From: Candidatus Zixiibacteriota bacterium | GTDB lineage: Bacteria; Zixibacteria; MSB-5A5; WJJR01 | Reading direction: 5' to 3' | DNA: 5,703 bases | Assembly (NCBI GenBank): GCA_020058315.1 | Contig: JAGVEK010000391.1 | Span: forward strand, 1-5,703 | Shown here: positions 4,750 to 5,703 of the stretch, in pieces | How the letters are laid out: the number at the start of each line of letters is the position of its first letter | Position numbering within the stretch: the first letter of the stretch is position 1 | Position numbers and translations under genes: made by a program | The notes under the pieces: model-generated | Seen by the model: the letters and a program-made list of their open reading frames with translations, nothing else | Told to the model about the DNA's origin: nothing | Database searches by the model: none

Positions 4750-5703
4750 AGGGGAAAGGTAGAATGAGGAAGAAAAGGCACATGGTGCGCGAGGAGACGG
4801 CCGGATATGAAAACGGTGCAATCGTGCTGTATCAAAGTCTTGACGGCACCATGTGCATTGATGTCCGTCTGGAAAAAGAAACGCTTTGGATGGATGCCCA
4901 TCAAATGGCCCGGCTCTTTGGCAGAGACCGTTCCGTGATAGTACGTCACATTCGCAATATATATGAGACCAACGAGTTGGACCAAACTGCAACTTGTGCA
5001 AAAAATGCACAGGTTGCCGCAGATGGAAAGTTGCGCCAGATGGATTTTTACAACCTCGACATGATTATCTCCGTCGGCTACCGGGTAAACTCCAAGCGTG
5101 GCACGCAGTTCCGCATCTGGGCTACCAGGGTTTTACGCGAACACCTGACGCGCGGGATCACGATTAACCGCCAGAGACTGGAAGAAAACGCACGGGAGAT
5201 TGAGGCGGCGCTGGAACTGGTGAGGCGGACCGTGGCCAGCCCTCAGCTCACCACCGACATGGGCCGGGGCCTTGTCGAGGTGATTGCCCGCTACACCCAA
5301 ACCTTTCTCTGGCTCCAGCGCTATGATGAAGGTTTGCTCACCGAACCGAAAGGCGAGCCGGGTGGGGTTTTGCTCACCCTCGATGAAGTCCGTGGCGCCA
5401 TCGCCCGGTTGAAAGATGACCTTATGGTCCGTCAGGAGGCGGGATCTATGTTCGGGCAAGAGCGGGGGGATGGCCTATTGGCTATTCTAGGCATCCTGCA
5501 GCAGAGCGTTTTCGGCCAGCCTGCTTATCCCAGCATCGAGTCCAAGGCCGCCCATCTGCTCTATTTCATCATCAAGGACCATCCATTCTCGGATGGCAAT
5601 AAACGCATCGGGGCCATGTTGTTTGTTGATTTTCTTAACCGCAACGGCCGCTTGTTCCTGCCGTCCGGAGAAGTCATCATCAACGACATCGGCTTGGCCG
5701 CCC
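4746..5703 (+). CDS. rhuM: RhuM/Fic-Doc fusion protein, 3' end outside the window
   Basis: The visible 319 residues match the 'virulence protein RhuM/Fic/DOC' type. The RhuM part (about 25-140) shows LWMDAHQMARLFGRDRSV (47-64), RHIRNIYETNELD (67-79), MDFYNLDMIISVGYRV (99-114) and RGTQFRIWATRVL (118-130). A helical linker with many Glu and Arg residues follows (about 141-200). The C-terminal Fic/Doc domain carries H279-PFSDGNKR-287, the active-site signature. Lys replaces the second Gly of the AMP-transferring Fic motif (HPFxxGNGR), as in Doc, which phosphorylates EF-Tu. Phosphotransfer is therefore possible but not shown. Probably fewer than about 30 residues are missing at the end. The start at 4746 is chosen because of the ATGA overlap with the hsdS-tail remnant; 4764 or 4782 could be used instead. 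Genes of this type often sit in type I RM operons, and their role there is unknown. No separate antitoxin gene is visible. Confidence 0.92.
   Translation, partial: MKGKGRMRKKRHMVREETAGYENGAIVLYQSLDGTMCIDVRLEKETLWMDAHQMARLFGRDRSVIVRHIRNIYETNELDQTATCAKNAQVAADGKLRQMDFYNLDMIISVGYRVNSKRGTQFRIWATRVLREHLTRGITINRQRLEENAREIEAALELVRRTVASPQLTTDMGRGLVEVIARYTQTFLWLQRYDEGLLTEPKGEPGGVLLTLDEVRGAIARLKDDLMVRQEAGSMFGQERGDGLLAILGILQQSVFGQPAYPSIESKAAHLLYFIIKDHPFSDGNKRIGAMLFVDFLNRNGRLFLPSGEVIINDIGLAA

Noticed and set aside
4797..4814. TAGYEN near the RhuM-Fic start, matching the (S/T)xxxE(G/N) Fic inhibitory motif
   Set aside because: It lies far from the Fic domain, before the RhuM domain, in a region of uncertain start. 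A six-residue loose pattern is easily found by chance.
4569..4985. Minus-strand open frame across the RAYT-rhuM junction
   Set aside because: It overlaps well-supported genes on the + strand at both ends and shows no recognisable domain.

Overview
This is bacterial DNA of moderately high GC, and every supportable gene is on the + strand. It looks like accessory defence DNA: the 3' part of a type I restriction-modification (RM) locus with auxiliary genes attached. Codon use and gene families do not fix the taxon. The mix of an EcoEI-type HsdR, a DUF1016/YhcG nuclease, a RAYT transposase with GTAGGGGC-type palindromes and a RhuM-Fic protein fits many environmental, metagenome-type bacteria, and I would not name a phylum.

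Layout. (1) 1-2439: hsdR, the restriction and translocation subunit. The frame is open to the first base, so its true start lies upstream of the window. (2) 2436-3512: a DUF1016/YhcG-family PD-(D/E)XK nuclease, overlapping the hsdR stop by ATGA. (3) 3515-4138: an unusually short hsdS with one target recognition domain (TRD). A 28-bp REP-like palindrome is built in frame into its N-terminus. (4) 4135-4686: an intact REP-associated tyrosine transposase (RAYT, Y1/HUH type). It starts inside the hsdS stop and carries a perfect 28-bp palindrome of the same class in its own coding sequence. (5) 4687-4749: a short spacer ending in a second copy of the hsdS 3' end. (6) 4746-5703: a RhuM-Fic/Doc fusion, cut by the window end.

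The genes are packed with overlaps or gaps of at most 59 bp, with no terminator or convincing internal promoter, so they probably form one transcript. HsdR would cut and translocate DNA in a complex with HsdM and HsdS, and HsdS would set the target. No hsdM is in the window, so the methyltransferase must lie outside it or be absent. The DUF1016 nuclease and the RhuM-Fic protein are accessory genes often seen near type I RM loci; their contribution here is inference.

The most notable structure is around hsdS. The RAYT gene is bracketed by two copies of a 32-bp sequence (29/32 identical) that encodes the end of HsdS and the ATGA junction to the next gene. This suggests that the RAYT was inserted, or recombined, at an original hsdS-rhuM junction. 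The two palindromes share outer arms and length but have different cores. They are read in different frames, both of which avoid the in-frame TAG in the palindrome. No gene-free stretch longer than 300 bases is present.
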